DNA of 64,000 nucleotides from Xiphias gladius. Lineage: Eukaryota > Chordata > Actinopteri > Istiophoriformes > Xiphiidae. The stretch lies in contig NC_053422.1 of NCBI RefSeq assembly GCF_016859285.1, forward strand, positions 12,757,501 to 12,821,500, written 5' to 3'. Of this stretch, positions 36,330 to 48,528 are shown piece by piece. A model generated the notes under the pieces. That model was not told the DNA's origin, did not search any database, and was given only the letters and a program-made list of their open reading frames with translations. The stretch's first letter is position 1. Each line of letters begins with the position of its first letter. The position numbers and the translations under genes were made by a program.

Positions 36330-37439
36330 GAGCGGCCACCGTAAAAAGTACAATTTCCGGAACAAGCGCGCAAAGTAAAACGCGCGTTGTTGAGGGACAG
36401 GAAACGAGAGTAACGCGCAATCGATGAAAGTAAACGCTGCGATAAGCAAGAAATATATTTTGTAGTTAAATACATTCCCAAAGTATATTTCGCAACGATT
36501 CCTCGCTTCTTTCACGAAAGGGTCACGAGTCGCGGCTTTTATCTTGAAGGCCGCAGAGATCGTTTTCCGGCAGTGCTTCAGCTTGCTGCCTAGCGGAGTC
36601 ACAGCCGTGAAAGTGGTGGAGGCGGACATTGTTGTGGTAACAGTCCAGCTCCAGAGGATGAGCAGAGAAGGTGCGCGTATTTTGAGGTGATGAAGGGTGA
36701 GATTGGATTGTGATTTATTATATTTTTCGTTTTTTTTTAATCCAGAAAACGAATCGTTTGTTAAAAAAAAAAAAAAAAAACAAAATTAATGAAATAAATA
36801 AATAGATAAATAAATAAAGCTGCTACACGGACCCTTCCAACGGCCACCAGGGAAGTGAGTTCATTGAGCCGAGGCGAGCGGAGCACAGCCTGATGAGACG
36901 ATGCCAGCGACGTAAAAATCACAACATCTGCAGGGTGTGCGTCCGAGGCTGCTGGATTAAGCCTCCGTGGATCGACGGGGCCTTTGTACGTACAGTGCAG
37001 AAAAGCCCACGGGGGCGACTGTTGCCTTCAAAATACTGCGAGAGGAGGTAAAATAAGAGCGGTTGTGTTCCCGGAGGCCTTTGGAGAACACAGCCTGCCG
37101 TCGGCGAGGAGGACAGATTGACATTAATGAGGGTTTGCTGTGCATTTTCATACTCGGCCTCATTAAGGCATTGTCCACAGAGAGACAGACATTGGGTTCG
37201 GCATAAAACGGGACTGAAGTCGCAGCGCCTTGCAGAAAGCCATCTAAATAAAGATATCACATGTTTCTGCCTTGATTTGGCCTCTGGTGCTTTAGTGATC
37301 GCATACATGATATCTGGCAAACACTGAATGAGGATGAAGACGGGGATGTGATGCCTCCGTGTTGAGCACCGAAGTATCGTCATCTCGGCGCTTTTAATAG
37401 ATTCTCAGGTACCCTCTGGGTGTGGGTTTTTAATAGAAA
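36330..37439 (+). promoter_or_regulatory. ccdc85b: ccdc85b promoter / 5' UTR region
   Basis: A CpG-containing segment directly upstream of the ccdc85b ATG, with cgcgcgttgttg-like elements near 36,380 and GC-rich sequence at 36,840-37,380. A donor-like gaagg|gtgaga at 36,696/36,697 and an acceptor-like ttttaatag two codons before the ATG would allow a 5' UTR intron. An unspliced 5' UTR is equally possible. Confidence 0.35.
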
Positions 37440-38042
37440 ATGGGCAGCGAGGGGGAGATAATAAATAGAGAACTGTCAAAGATGTCTGACGAGGATCTGC
37501 TGGCGTGCTCCAAAGAGGAGCTGGTGAGCCGGCTGCGTAAAGAGGAGTCCGAGAAAATAGCAGCGCTCATCCAGCGAGGACGTCTGATCAAGGAGGTAAA
37601 TAAACAGCTGCAGGGACACCTCCTCGAAATCAGGGAACTGAAAGTCATCAATCAGCGCCTGCAGGAGGAAAACGTGGAGCTGCGGGACCTTTGCTGCTTC
37701 CTGGACGACGACCGGCTCAAAGTGAAGAAGCTGGCCAGGGAATGGCAGCTGTTCGGGCACCACGCAGCCAAAGTGATGCGGGAGGACCTGGGCGGGTACT
37801 TGAAAAAGCTCGCCGACCTGGAGCGCATGCAGGACGGGCTGGTGAAGGAGAATTTGGACCTGAAGGAGCTCTGCCTGGTCCTGGAGGAGGAGTGCGTCAG
37901 CAGGAGTGACTCCAGCCCCGGCGGGTCCACCGAGCTCAACCTGCCCTGCATGGTGGCCCGGGACCTCGGGGACGGAAGCTCAAGCACAGGCAGCGTGGGA
38001 AGTCCAGACCAGCTTCACCTGGTGTGCTCACCTGATGACTGA
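37440..38042 (+). CDS. ccdc85b: Coiled-coil domain-containing protein 85B (delta-interacting protein A)
   Basis: Single-exon gene of 200 residues (human 202). Family members are adaptor-like coiled-coil proteins reported to bind transcription factors and catenins. The N-terminal third is acidic-basic helical (DEDLLACSKEELVSRLRKEE). Conserved cores are LIQRGRLIKEVNKQLQGHL, ELRDLCCFLDDDR and EWQLFGHHAAKVMREDLGGY, then NLDLKELCLVLEEEC. The two coiled-coil segments span roughly 25-90 and 115-150. The C-terminal motif DLGDGSSSTGSVGSPDQL and the ending CSPDD are the hallmark of the family and nearly identical to human. The start follows aaa before ATGG, a good initiation context, and no upstream in-frame start extends it. 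Human CCDC85B is likewise intronless and lies between FIBP and FOSL1. Confidence 0.97.
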   Translation: MGSEGEIINRELSKMSDEDLLACSKEELVSRLRKEESEKIAALIQRGRLIKEVNKQLQGHLLEIRELKVINQRLQEENVELRDLCCFLDDDRLKVKKLAREWQLFGHHAAKVMREDLGGYLKKLADLERMQDGLVKENLDLKELCLVLEEECVSRSDSSPGGSTELNLPCMVARDLGDGSSSTGSVGSPDQLHLVCSPDD

Positions 38043-40706
38043 TGACAGGTTTATGTGAGCAGTCAGGGCTTCTCCGACCTGAATAACGAGTCTGTAGACT
38101 ATATGGGTGATGTGATTGACAGAATGGAGACACAGAAGCTTTCTCAGACAATACAAATTAAATTGGTGCAAAAGCATTAGGGCCTTCTGAATGCTGCAAA
38201 GATTTGTGTGCCACTAGGTTTTGACTTGACAAAGATTCTTCACTAAGGACATTGTCAGGACTTTACAAAGACATTTACTAGATGTTTGCCAGATGATTAT
38301 GTATCTAAATTTTACAGTGTTTTTCTAAAGACTCGTCAGTTTTTGGGGAAATTCTCTTTTTTCAGTGGTCTGTTGTTGAAAAAAAAAAATGGGACCAAAA
38401 AAGTGGGTCACATCTATAAATTTATCTCATGCACTGGACTAGCCTACACTGGTAGAAGCCTTTCTTTCTATTGCACTGGACAGCGTTATCGTGGATCTTT
38501 AAATCACAGATCTAAAGATTCATTTCAATCCAGTTTTGAGCCATATTTAGTCCACTGAATTCCACTAGCACTGAAATAGATGAGTTCTGATAAAAGGAAA
38601 ATAGAAAACTATTTGATATTTGCTTTTGCTAGATACCCAATAATGTATAATGTTTTATGCACTCTCTTCCTCAGGACAGGATTGGAGTGCCATATGTGCA
38701 TGATGATGATTGTCACAATTTGTACAGGCCTGTGAACCAGTCTGATGTGAAGGCCCCTCAGGTTTACTGCGGGTGGGGCTGCTGCGCTAATTGTAACATG
38801 TGCTAGAGCCTGGGCAGAGCCAGCACACTTGTTAGGGTTTCGGATCAGACACGATAATTGTCCTTGGACCTTACTCAGAGCTGAACTGAATAAGTTCTGT
38901 CACTTTTTTAAAATCCAACTGGAAACTCTTTATATCAAACTGGAAGGTCTAAAAGTTTTAATGATTTCTGTTCTATCCTATTCAAGCAAAGCTGTTGGAT
39001 TTTTCAATTGTAGGACATTTTTTTTATCACCTTGTTGTTGATGTTAAATTAGCGTATCACAGAGTTTGTTTCAGTTGGACGATAGTCAGCTTTCTCCTCT
39101 GTAACTCATGCTTTGTAATTACCCTGTAACATTAGGGATCTGAACATTCTTCACTTTGACCCTTCTTTCTCTTGATTTATCTGTATTAACTAGCATTACT
39201 TAATGATTTCAGTTTAAAATCATAGATAATGCCCATGGATTAGAAAAGCTTTCTTTTGTTGTTAGCTGTTTATTGGTGGGCTATGCTCGTAGTGCATTGA
39301 AGAGCTTTAAATACAGTGGGTATGACACCTTATGTCACTGTTCTGACCTTTCTTCATGTGTTTGACTTTGCAGAAACAAGCATTTACATTTACATGACAC
39401 AGAATGAAGGATTGATTTCTGCATTTGTTGTTTTGACCTTCATGTCTGAACCAACTGCACTTGATTGATGTTCTCTTTATGTCATACAGACTGACTTTAT
39501 GGATGTTCATCAGTTTTATTTTTGGATCCCTATTTGCACAGTCTGGAGAGCTGAAGAGGACAGTGATGCTTTTACCCCCCTAGTGATGCACAGGCATCCT
39601 TTGACAGTAGCATACACACAGATTTGTTTTTCTCCCCCATGCTCACTAGCGCTCAATCTGACTCTTTCCATCTCTATCTCTCTCACTAACCCCATTTTAG
39701 CAGAGTGATCCAACGCCCTCTCAGCCATGTATGTATTAGCAAGAGATTCGCTTCGTTTTTGGGAAATGGAGCAACAGAGAACACAGTGTTCACAGTTGAG
39801 GGGCATAAAGCAGTCATTAGAGTTTTGTCAGTATATATATTGCAGCCATCAAACCCTTTTAATGAGAGTCAGTAAAAAAGGCTTCAATTTATGAGTGTTT
39901 TCATTATCGATTATTCTTCTGATTATTTTCTCGATTGGGTGTTTAATCTGTAAAATGTCACAAAATAATGAAATAAGACAATTGTAACTTCCCAGAGTTA
40001 AAGGTCATGTTTCAAATTGTTTTGTTTTTTGTTTTGTTTTTTTTTCTGACCCAAGGTCCAAAACTCAAAGATATTCACTTTACATTGAGTCAAAACACAG
40101 AAGAGCAGCAAATCCTCACTTTGGAGAAGCTGCAACCACAGAATATTTCATATTTTTTCTTGATTAAATGCATGAAACAATTGAAGCACTAATCAAAACT
40201 AATCATTTTATTGACTATGTGTTTCATTCCTACTGTATTTAATTCCAGTTTGGGTTAATCTGGTGTCTCAGTGTTCACCATACAAAATTTTAAAATCTTT
40301 TTTTTCACACTTTAAGTGATCCATTCTCAACTGAATCTATTGAATCTGTTGTTTTTAAGTTGCGTTTCATTCTACTCATCCTGTTGTTTGTTTGTTTTTA
40401 TCAATAACTTTACATCATTACAATTTCCACACAGTTATGAAAGTTTTTTTTGTTTTTTTTTTTTATTATCTGTGAAGCAATTCAGCTTTGACAAAAGATA
40501 AAAGTAAGGCACTGCCCACCAAAACAGTTTCTCTGTCAACAATTTGACAGAGAGAATAAAAAACAATACCAAAAATATATTACACTTTAAAAAATAAATA
40601 CATGACTATGTAATCTATATTAACTCCTATGGTCCAGCCTTAGTGGTCAATAATTTGCATCGACTACATTAGAATTCTTAAAAGATTCATACAAAAATAA
40701 GGACCA
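38043..40706. other. ccdc85b 3' UTR and convergent spacer to fosl1
   Basis: ccdc85b (plus) and fosl1 (minus) converge here. A plus-strand AATAAA at 40,555-40,560 is one possible ccdc85b end, though an earlier non-canonical site is likely. A dispersed repeat occupies about 39,895-40,205. No additional gene is supported. Confidence 0.4.
39895..40205. repeat. Dispersed repeat of the ttgattaatt / ggtctataaa family
   Basis: It contains cattatcgattattcttctg, gattattttctcgattggg, caaaactcaaagatattcac and cctcactttggagaagctgc, matching the copy at 13,640-13,925. Confidence 0.6.
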
Positions 40707-40712
40707 TTTATT
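40707..40712 (-). other. fosl1: Candidate poly(A) signal of fosl1
   Basis: Minus-strand AATAAA about 525 bases beyond the fosl1 stop codon. Other candidates exist further along, for example near 40,462. Confidence 0.35.
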
Positions 40713-41235
40713 GTAAGTACTCTACTTCCCTTGATGAGGACATTTATAAAGTGTTACATTACATGGCATAACAATGTAACAAGTCATTACATTCAATATT
40801 ATATGAATGTATAATTATTATATAGGAATTATTACCATTATTTATCATTAGATGGTATTATCACAGTTCTTTCTAGAAGGCTTGTAAAATCTTTTAGAGA
40901 ATATATTTTGCATGCAATTCTTAGTAAACCTCAAACATACTAGTTTCAACTCACAGCTTTTAAAATTAGAAATATAAAGTCTGTATATTAATATCAAATG
41001 TAAAAAAAAGTGTAACATTCATATCTGATAATGCCACTAATTTGCACGTTATCTAAGTACAGAATCAACTTTCTAAAGAAATTAAATGAAGCAGAGGCAC
41101 GTAGTTCATTTTGAAAGGGTTATTACAATCATCATTTTCATTTCCGCCAGGTTTCCCAGAGATCCTTTTTGTCATACACACAATGACTGCGTCGAAATGA
41201 ACATTAGTGTTTTGCCAGGATCACGGGGCCGCCAA

Positions 41236-43937
41236 TCACAGTGTGAGGATGGTCGGGGAGTGCAGGGAGTGATCCGATTGGTCACCACTGCTGCTGCTGC
41301 GGCGGTAAGCTATGCCACAGGGCTGTGGGGCTTGAGACTGTTGGACATTTCCCTGATGTGATGTAGTATGGGGCATGGTGGAGGCGCTGGTGTCTGAAGA
41401 GGCAGAGGGATAGGTGAAAACCATACCGGCTGCGAATGGCATTAGCGAGGGGGTAGATGTGAGAACCGGGGTGTGGAGCGACTCTGATTCAATGGCAACA
41501 GCAGAGGCAGACGATGTCACAGGCTTGGTGGGGATAGTTATCTTTGGCTTGGCTTTCTCAATCTTTGTTGGGAGTTTGGTTGAAGGTCCAGGTCTGCTGG
41601 AGTCCTCTGGCTCTTTTTTGATGCCTCCGAAAGAGGAAATTGAAGGATTTGGGTCAGAATCCGAATCGGAGTCGTCTATTTTACAGATGGGACGGTGAGC
41701 TTCCAGGACCAGCTCAAGCTTTTCTTTCTCCTTTTGTAATTCAGCTATTTCCTTCTGTAAGCGGGACTTTTCATCCTCCAGCTGGTCGGTCTCCTACAAC
41801 AGAGGAAAGCAGAGAGAGACAGACACAGACGTTAATTCTCTCATGCCTGACTGAGATCAATACACTGCCTTTCTAGTACTAATGTTATGACATTTTGTAC
41901 AATGTTCACTCACATTTTGCAGTGAGTCAGTGAGCTCCCGTCGGCGATTGCGACATTTTGCTGCTGCCAATTTGTTCCGCTCCCTTCTTATTCTGCGTCT
42001 TTCCAACTCTTCCTGGGATAACTTTGATGAGAAAGAGAAGAAAAAAAAAAAATTAAAATACATAAAACAGGTTGACCCGATGGAATGAATCGTGTAGCCT
42101 TCTTGCTTTGGGCAGACAAGTAATTTCAAAATATCAGACATACAGGGAGACATGTTGAGAGTCCACCTTAGGCAGCACGACACAGGAGAAATACTACCAC
42201 CATGTGTGTGCTCTGAGTCATCACAGTCAGGGCGGTTGAAAGATTTTGAAATATCTGAGCTTTTGTGCCTTTGTAACACCCTAACTCTGACTTCACCCGG
42301 GGCCTTAATGAACAATTACTGTTTCATCCCATATTTCCCGCTCTTTCGAGATGATGAGTCACACTCAGACCCCAACGGTGACTCGGGTGTGAGTCACAGA
42401 AAATGACTTGCCCCTGTGAGTCACATGACAGTCCACTTCCTGTACCATGAAATTTTCTCCCACAACCAAAACTGTCACAGGGATTTGTGCCAATGTGTGC
42501 CTGATAAACCCAAAAAACGATTTACGGAGGTGACAAAAATGATGACGGTTCCTGAGGTTAAAGCTGTGCTGAACTGGGTCATTTTAACGTCTGTGCTATC
42601 TTGTTTTGACACGTAATATTGCTCTGCTAACAAAAACCAGATAATTGCAAACACTGTGTCCCAAGTGATAATTTTACTGAGTCAACATTGACTCAAAGTA
42701 AACACAGAAAAAGAACACAAATACTGTGCATTTGCCTCCAGAGATCCATATATTCAATGAGCCTTCTTTAAATGATCTGCCAAGAATAATTTAAATAACA
42801 TCTATATTAAATAACATTTCAAAATAATCTTCCTATCCCTAAATGGGTTCATCTGATGTGCAAGTCTAAAGGAAATGAAACAGTTGTCCCACAGAGTATA
42901 ACAGGATATTACACACCATTTACGCAGAAATGACTGAGCCACTCTCCACACCTCAGTATCTGCATCTCCTCTGGGGAAAATATGAATCCCAAGAGGGCTC
43001 CTTTCATTTTCTCTCATCGACAACTCTCATTTTTCAAACAATAGAAAGGCAACACATCCACAATCACCGGTTTCTCTTCAAAAGATGTTTTTTGGCACTA
43101 CATATCTCAGTACTATTTTCTTACAAGTTCATCATTCCTGCGTCTTGGCGAAGCAGTAGTGTTTGTGGCGGCTCTTATTACCCCCGGTCTGAGAAGATGG
43201 GACTGGGAAGGAGGTGGACCCAGCGGCCGTGCCCCTGAGAAGGTTGCGTAAGGAGGTACCGGTGACCTTGAAGGGCCCGGTGGATGCATGAGGGAGGGTT
43301 GTACCAGCCACTGGAGGTCCTGGCTGGTCGTGATGGCATTGAGGCTCGGTACGAACTGACTGGTGCCTGCCATGGCATATTTCTATAAAAACAGATTAAA
43401 AAAAAAAAAAAAAAAAAAATTAGGGATAAAGTTAGTGGACAAGATAAAAGTATTGAAACAGAAGGCCTAAATTCAACATGTAACCAATACTAAAACACAT
43501 TGTGTCTGAGGTATAAATCAAAAGTTATTACAGTAAACGATGACTGATGATGAAGATTATCATTATTATGTTCATAAACAACGAGTTTAACGTTTTATTA
43601 CATACACAAACAGTATAATAACATGCATAACTACACTAAAATACATATAAGTGAACAGTGTTAACAGCATTACAGGTTTTCTACAATATTATAACTTGAA
43701 ATTCACTTTTTAAAACAGAAAAAAAGTTTTACAGTTTAATTCTTATTCTATCGTACTGATTTTACTCCCAGCTGTCAGGGGTAACCTGTAGCCTGGTCTA
43801 ACGAAAGGGACACCTACCTGCTCCTGTTGTGTCGCTCCAGAGGTGCTAGTGCTCCCCAGGGATCCAGTGTTGGACCCAGAGACGCTGCCTGTGTACGCCG
43901 GGCTGCCTCGTCCTTGACTCCCAAAGTTTCGATACAT
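41236..43937 (-). CDS. fosl1: Fos-like antigen 1 (Fra-1), bZIP AP-1 subunit
   Basis: Nuclear Fos-family factor that pairs with Jun proteins on TGAGTCA sites; an immediate-early gene in the family. Coding exons (minus order): 43937-43818, 43382-43125, 42021-41914, 41793-41236. They give 347 residues, longer than human FOSL1 (271), mainly through the last exon. The N-terminus MYRNFG fits the family's M-[FY]-R-[DN]-F start, so an upstream in-frame ATG at 43,991 was not chosen. Residues 53-74 include [15 protein letters not shown]. The basic region [19 protein letters not shown] is encoded by exon 3, and the leucine zipper has heptad leucines at 160, 167, 174, 181 and 188. The tail ends [10 protein letters not shown], the Fos-family C-terminal motif. 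Exon 3 starts exactly where Fos genes split, before LSxEE. Fosl2 is less likely given position beside ccdc85b. Confidence 0.95.
42214..42695. promoter_or_regulatory. fosl1: Cluster of six AP-1 (TRE) sites in fosl1 intron 2
   Basis: Exact TGAGTCA/TGACTCA heptamers occur at 42,214-42,220, 42,355-42,361, 42,390-42,396, 42,417-42,423, 42,678-42,684 and 42,689-42,695. Six perfect sites in under 0.5 kb is far above chance. Mammalian FOSL1 is known to be autoregulated through intronic AP-1 elements, so an intronic autoregulatory enhancer is the natural reading. Confidence 0.65.
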
Positions 43938-44323
43938 CCTTTCCTTTTCAAACGAAGAGAAAATCGGACTCAGCTGGGGCTGATATAGCATTCAGGCCTC
44001 ACGACAATACTGTCGGGTTGAGTCTCGTGTGTCAATTCAAACTCGGGGTAAACCCACCTTATTGCGGTAAATCGGTAGAGTCCAAACGGGTAGGTCTTCA
44101 AGGGGGGGACAAGGAAGAAAATATCGCCTCGCCTTTTTTTTCAAGCCGCGCGAAAACGTCCGGAAACCACCTTCAGTACATCTTCGGCGTTAGTCACACA
44201 CCTAGAATCCAGAGTCTGGCAATGATCGTGAGGTTGTAAAGTCTTAAAGCGGGACTATAGGTTTACCACGCCCCTCCGTAATTACGGGAAATAGTGTTGT
44301 CTGGAATCTCTCACGAATCTTAC

Positions 44324-44365
44324 CACGTGTCGTGACGTCGTTGACCATATTTGGTGAGAGTTTCC
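44324..44365 (-). promoter_or_regulatory. fosl1: SRE/ETS, CRE-like and E-box module upstream of fosl1
   Basis: A perfect CArG box (CCATATTTGG, 44,345-44,354) has a GGAA ETS core a few bases away on its fosl1-distal side, near 44,358-44,363. A CRE-like tgacgtcg lies at 44,333-44,340 and an E-box CACGTG at 44,324-44,329. SRE plus ETS plus CRE is the classical serum- and calcium-responsive arrangement of immediate-early Fos genes. The module lies about 0.4 kb upstream of the fosl1 ATG. Confidence 0.6.
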
Positions 44366-44369
44366 TCCA

Positions 44370-47220
44370 GAGAGCAACACCCGGGATTCCTCAGACGGCT
44401 TCACCTCATGGTCTGATACTAGTAGATTTCTGTTCCGTGTTTTCTGGTTTCTTTTGTAGTGGGGGGAATAGCCTGCTACTACTATTTCCTACTCCGGGGG
44501 AAGCACTAATATTTTGTTTACTCAAAGGCTAAATTTGTTGTGTAAAAACTGAACTTGGGCACATAAAATTTTTTTTTAAAAAGGATGTTGTTTTTTTTAA
44601 ATTGCACTTTACTGCTATTTTTGTATTTACTGAACTTTTTGGAGACAAGAAAACTATTGGATGTGATCATGACCATTTCAACCAGCTAAGAAGATCAGAT
44701 CACACCAGACTAGTTTCAGAAAACTGAACGGACAGGGTTTATTACTGTTAAAAACGTAATTTTATGAAACTACAAAATAAAGAAGGATTAGTCTTCTCTT
44801 TATGGCTTTATATAGACACAGTTATGTTGTGTTTCTTTTCCATTTCCAATGCTTACGGAGAGCTAACAACATTTGCACTTAGTAATAAATCTAATTTTAA
44901 CTGCAGTACACCATTTAGTAAAGCCATGTATCAAAGTGAAATTACTGACTTCACACTGTAAAGCATCATACAGGAATTTAATGAAATGGACTAATCTTTA
45001 ATCTTTTTTTAAACTAATACATTTGATTAATTTTAAATTAAGTCAACAGAAAATTTCCACTTTTCATTTTCACATCAATTTCAGATCTTATCTTAAAATT
45101 ATGAATACATTTGTATTCAGTGATGGATGTCATTTTAACTGCAGTAACGAGTACTAATAACTTATGTTAACATGAAATTGCGGACTTTAAATTGCTCTCC
45201 AAAATGTACAAACACTTTCTACATAACAAGAGGAAATTCCACCATTTCTTTCATCATGTACACGCAGCTGTCAGGTTTAATGACAATACTCTTATCATGA
45301 GAAAAACAGCAGGAAGACAAAAAAAATGCTCCTCTGTGAATGATCATGAATCAATATCAAGGTTGCATATATACTACATTTATGAAATAGATTATAAAGT
45401 GTTGGCAAAGTTGGGTGCATGTGCCTAATTGTGTTGGGGTTTTTCGCAGCCACTCTTACTTTACAAACCACATCAATGTGCACGCATGCCTGTGGAAATG
45501 AGTCAGTTGATTTTCACAAAGCTGCTCATTTATTTCACCATCCATTTCAATGACTATTTTCTACTTGCAAGCACAATATAGCACGTAGTAAAGATTCAAA
45601 AAATGCATGCTGTAGATTCGGTAAGCTTAGTCTGTCACAACAGCTGCTGACCTTGCAGTCCCTGAGGACAGAGTTCCCGGCAAAGGCTGGTCTCTCCTGG
45701 CTGCTGACTGTTGCACCAGTGTCTCACATTACTGCTAATACTACTCCTGGGAATAAGGATTGTCGTTTAAAAAAAACAAAAAAAACCCTAAATTAATGGA
45801 AAAGACTGTTTCTAGTCCACTCGAAAAAAAGTCTCCTGTTGGGAGTTAAATGAGAAAAAAAATACTGAGGATTAATGATCTCATCTGTGTAGGAATTGAG
45901 ACATTGCACTTCTGGTTTCTTCATAATGTACGAGTGACATAAAAACCTTAAGCAACCAGGAGCATGTCATTTCACAAGGCCTATACCTGCTGCTCACTGA
46001 CCCATTCAACTGCTTAGTCTAATATTTCAGATTTCAACAATATCACTCTCTGAGAATGAGGATGTTTTTTTTCCTGTGTGGTTAATGGTATCACAAGAAG
46101 GGAATATGGGGTAAAGATGAGTGTCAGATGACTAAGGCTTCAGGAATGCAATGATGACACACTTGCTGCTTCTTTAACAGTAACATGCCACTACATGTTG
46201 CCCCCCCATCACCCCCCCAAATTACACCTATATTCATCCGCCTGTTGTTTCTTTTGTCTTTTATTTGACCAGGAAAAGTCTGCTCAACACATATTCCCAT
46301 TTTGCCATTTAAACATGTTTTTTTCATTTATGTTTACTCATATTCACATCTGAGAGTGTGAGTAAGTTGTTGTTTTCTGTTTTACTCCATGTTTTCCCTC
46401 CAAAAGTTAACACTTTCTGTGGGGGGGGGGTGAAGGCGAAGGCAGTGTAGATTCCATTACATTTTACTCACCCTAAAAATCTCCGCATGTACTCACATAA
46501 CTGTACTCACACTCATCCACACCCACACACTCATCCCACACACAAGTGCTTATAACAGCATCCTCATGCCACATACACTTGAATTTATTTGTTTTAGTGG
46601 GTTTTGCAGTACCATCCTTGTCAAGTCAGGCTTAATGGATAGATATTCTTAGTGTGACTGTACAGTGCAGTTTTGAATATCACTGTACCGAGACTATGCT
46701 GATTGTCTCAATCATGGTTTATTGAGGTAATATTGACATACTGTATGTATGTATAATATAATATAATATAATATAATATAATATAATATAATATAATATA
46801 ATATAATATAATATAATATAATATATCTTATTGTATAGATTTATTAGCAGTACAATGTACTCAGGTACTCATTCTGAAGCATTGTCCGGCCTGTAAAGTA
46901 AAACTGTGTTTGAGGAATTAGCAACCAAATGTTGTCAAGGAGTGAAAGTTTAAGTAGCCCCAGGGCCCCCTAGAAGGTTAATCTGGTCATGTGCTTTTGC
47001 CTTTAAGTTATGATTCAATCAGTGCAAAACCATATTTTATAAAGTGGAAAATAATCAGAGTGAAAGTAAATATAAAATGAGCAATGTAGTTTTCCCCTAA
47101 GCCTATCACCCAGTGTGACAGTGTACCTTATTTATTGTAAAATAAACCCTTTACATTTTTTTTCAATAATTCGGTCAACATTTTTTCTTATGCTCTTATG
47201 CTGCTGTCATAGTACGTTTG
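44370..47220. other. Spacer between fosl1 promoter and yif1a
   Basis: No supported gene on either strand. Short frames lack domains. It contains the (TAATA)n tract near 46,752-46,825 and scattered homopolymers. Confidence 0.5.
46752..46825. repeat. (TAATA)n pentanucleotide microsatellite
   Basis: About fifteen nearly perfect tandem taata units, an unusual unit length compared with the dinucleotide tracts elsewhere in the window. Confidence 0.95.
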
Positions 47221-47224
47221 GTGT

Positions 47225-47765
47225 TCTGTCAGTGTAGCACATATTTACTCACGTAATGCCCTGAAGTACAATTTTGAGGTACTTGTGCTTTACTCATTTT
47301 CTGCTACTTTGTGATGCTACTTCTCTGAGTACTTCTTCCACCACTGGTAAGGAGTGTCATAAAAAATGTAGTATCACAAGTTGTCATTAGGCAGCATAAT
47401 GATCCATGTCATTGTTATATATTACACAACTGTAGTGTCATTAATGCTGCACAGGAATCTATGCAGCATTTTCATTTTATAACAGGCTGAGGTGAGGCCA
47501 GTTCTAACTTTTTGTGTACTTTCAAACGAGCTATTCCTTACAGGCTAATCCTTTGTGTGTAAAATCTGAATCTGAAAAGTAACAAGTGACTGTAATGTTT
47601 AAACAAAAGAAGTGAATTAAGTAACTTAAAATAATGGAAAGTAAAGTAATTGAGTTAGTATACTATAGGTAAATTTCACCACAGCAAATAGCCTACTGAG
47701 GACTAATTTCAGTTCTAGCAATGCATCATGTTTTATGAGCCTACTATAACGTGTTGCCTGTAACG
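47225..47765. repeat. Repeat block, left arm of an inverted pair flanking yif1a
   Basis: A MITE end (gagtacttcttccaccactg, to 47,346) is followed by about 400 bases that reappear in reverse complement at 55,658-56,133. Shared landmarks include tcacaagttgtcattaggca, gcataatgatccatgtcatt, ttaatgctgcacaggaatct and gcatcatgttttatgagcct. Confidence 0.7.
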
Positions 47766-47799
47766 CCGTCTACTGCATCCATATACTGCAATGACTTGT

Positions 47800-48106
47800 T
47801 TTATTTACTGAAGTAGAAGATCTCGGTACTTGTCGCGCCGCTGTACTGCGCGGCTGTGTAAAGTTTGAGGCTCCTCGAAGTTGAGCGCAACCCGCCCGGC
47901 TGTCCCCCACAAAACAGAGCAGTAACACGTAGAAGTACTGGTTATTATCCCCTGGCTGCGTGCATCGGCGTAGCTGTGTACTCTGTTTAGTACTGACTTG
48001 TTCCTGCCACGCAGGCACAGGGAAGCCGGCCAATCGCAGTGGATGGGTGGGATCAGCCCGAGCAGTCTGATAGCCACGTAGCTAGCTACCAACGTTAGCT
48101 GTGTAG
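47800..48106 (+). promoter_or_regulatory. yif1a: Putative yif1a promoter and non-coding first exon
   Basis: A CpG-rich segment ending in a donor, gtgtag|gtaaga, at 48,106/48,107. An acceptor ttttattttaag at 48,507 precedes the start-codon exon by 21 bases of leader. This implies one 5' UTR intron of about 400 bases. The transcription start was not determined. Confidence 0.45.
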
Positions 48107-48528
48107 GTAAGAGCTCTTATCCTCGGCATTTTCTTCATAATCGTAATATTACTCCCCAGACAAGCTCTGTGGACATTTACAAAGCTACTCGTGAAAAGCA
48201 TTTACATCGTCTGTCCCGATCCGCAGAGAACGAGCTGAAAATATGATGTTATTAACTTCGCTTGTCTGGCTAGGTAGCTAGCATTAGATGGCAGTAACAG
48301 TGGCTCCGTTAAATAAGTTTATACGAATGGGAGCTGGGGAGCTAGCAAGTGTTGGCATAAAGGTGTTGCGAGCTAGACTCTTACTGGTATCAAGTCCGTG
48401 TTAGCTGTGCCATAACGTCCCAGAGCGTCATTTATTTAGATGACCAAGATGAAGAGAGCGTTCAATAAGCCGAAATGTTGCTAATGTGTCATTGTTTTTA
48501 TTTTAAGCTAACGTCAGCGAACGTTACA

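Noticed and set aside
37476-37987. Minus-strand frames of about 95-111 codons opposite ccdc85b
   Set aside because: Antisense shadows of the conserved ccdc85b coding exon.
43938-43991. Upstream in-frame ATG extending fosl1 by 18 residues
   Set aside because: The Fos family begins M-[FY]-R-[DN]-F. The extension has no counterpart and is most likely 5' UTR.
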